The translations under genes were made by a program, and so were the position numbers. DNA of 33,660 nucleotides from Pseudomonadota bacterium (GTDB taxonomy: Bacteria; Pseudomonadota; Alphaproteobacteria; Sphingomonadales; Sphingomonadaceae): NCBI GenBank assembly GCA_023387085.1, contig JAEWIL010000064.1, positions 1 through 33,660 on the forward strand, written 5' to 3'. This document shows, one piece after another, positions 33,515-33,660 of the stretch (positions are counted from its first letter, which is position 1; each line of letters begins with the position of its first letter). The notes below the pieces were generated by a model. The model was not told the DNA's origin, ran no database searches, and saw only the letters and a list, made by a program, of their open reading frames with translations.

Positions 33515-33660
33515 GACCAATCCTTTTCGCTTTCCTGGCGCGATCCGGCGGGCGCTTGTCCCGATTCGGCGTTGCGCGTTCGTTGCGACCATGGCGCGAC
33601 AGGCCCAAAAAGACAGCGGGGATTGTGCCGGGTCTCTCCTCCACCCTCCGGCGCGGTCCC

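Noticed and set aside
1..33660. Mobile element, phage, CRISPR or RNA gene
   Set aside because: No transposase, integrase, repeat-spacer pattern, tRNA-like cloverleaf or rRNA sequence was recognised; the island shows no flanking direct repeats that I could find by eye.

Overview
The window is GC-rich, densely packed bacterial chromosome with no tRNA, rRNA, transposase, integrase or CRISPR array that I could see. Two large TonB-dependent receptors with DIVVTAR-type N-termini, AAHS-like and spinster-like MFS transporters, a small winged-helix regulator and a dense set of CoA-ester enzymes suggest an alphaproteobacterium of the Sphingomonadales (Sphingopyxis, Novosphingobium or Sphingobium type). 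That assignment is inference from gene style, not from a marker gene.

Layout. (1) 1-2834, minus strand: a LuxE-like acyl-activating protein followed 10 bp later by a LuxC-like acyl-CoA reductase that runs off the left edge. (2) 2835-3127: divergent regulatory gap with two related palindromes. (3) 3128-7521, plus strand: TonB receptor 1, an alpha/beta hydrolase and iron-type alcohol dehydrogenase 1. (4) 7546-11145, minus strand: aldehyde dehydrogenase, crotonase 1, CaiB/BaiF CoA-transferase 1. (5) 11387-13130, plus strand: winged-helix regulator and an AAHS-like transporter. (6) 13591-24268, minus strand: a long run of TonB receptor 2, AMP-forming ligase, two overlapping acyl-CoA dehydrogenases, PaaG-like crotonase 3, crotonase 2, CaiB/BaiF 2 and alcohol dehydrogenase 2, closed by a likely intrinsic terminator near 13533-13559. 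(7) 24722-31618, plus strand: amidohydrolase, SDR and PIG3-like oxidoreductase (start/stop overlaps), acyl-CoA dehydrogenase 3, spinster-like MFS, an unknown protein and a FrnE/DsbA-like protein. (8) 31873-33514, minus strand: a DIP1984-family protein and a GlxA-type AraC regulator, probably outside the catabolic island.

How the genes may work together. About 1-30 kb reads as one catabolic island for an imported organic compound. TonB receptors and MFS carriers would handle uptake. The hydrolase and amidohydrolase could open ester or lactone bonds. The ligase and two CoA-transferases would make CoA thioesters. The acyl-CoA dehydrogenases, crotonases and SDR would carry out beta-oxidation-like steps. 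Aldehyde dehydrogenase, two Fe-ADH-family enzymes and the LuxC/LuxE pair would handle the aldehyde/alcohol/acyl level. The substrate cannot be read from the sequence.

Most notable: a duplicated Fe-ADH / CaiB / crotonase triad whose ADHs carry Lys in place of the usual first metal-binding Asp and whose crotonases lack both classical catalytic Glu residues; a luciferase-free LuxC/LuxE pair beside them; a probable heteromeric acyl-CoA dehydrogenase; and a 22-bp element shared by two distant promoters of the island.
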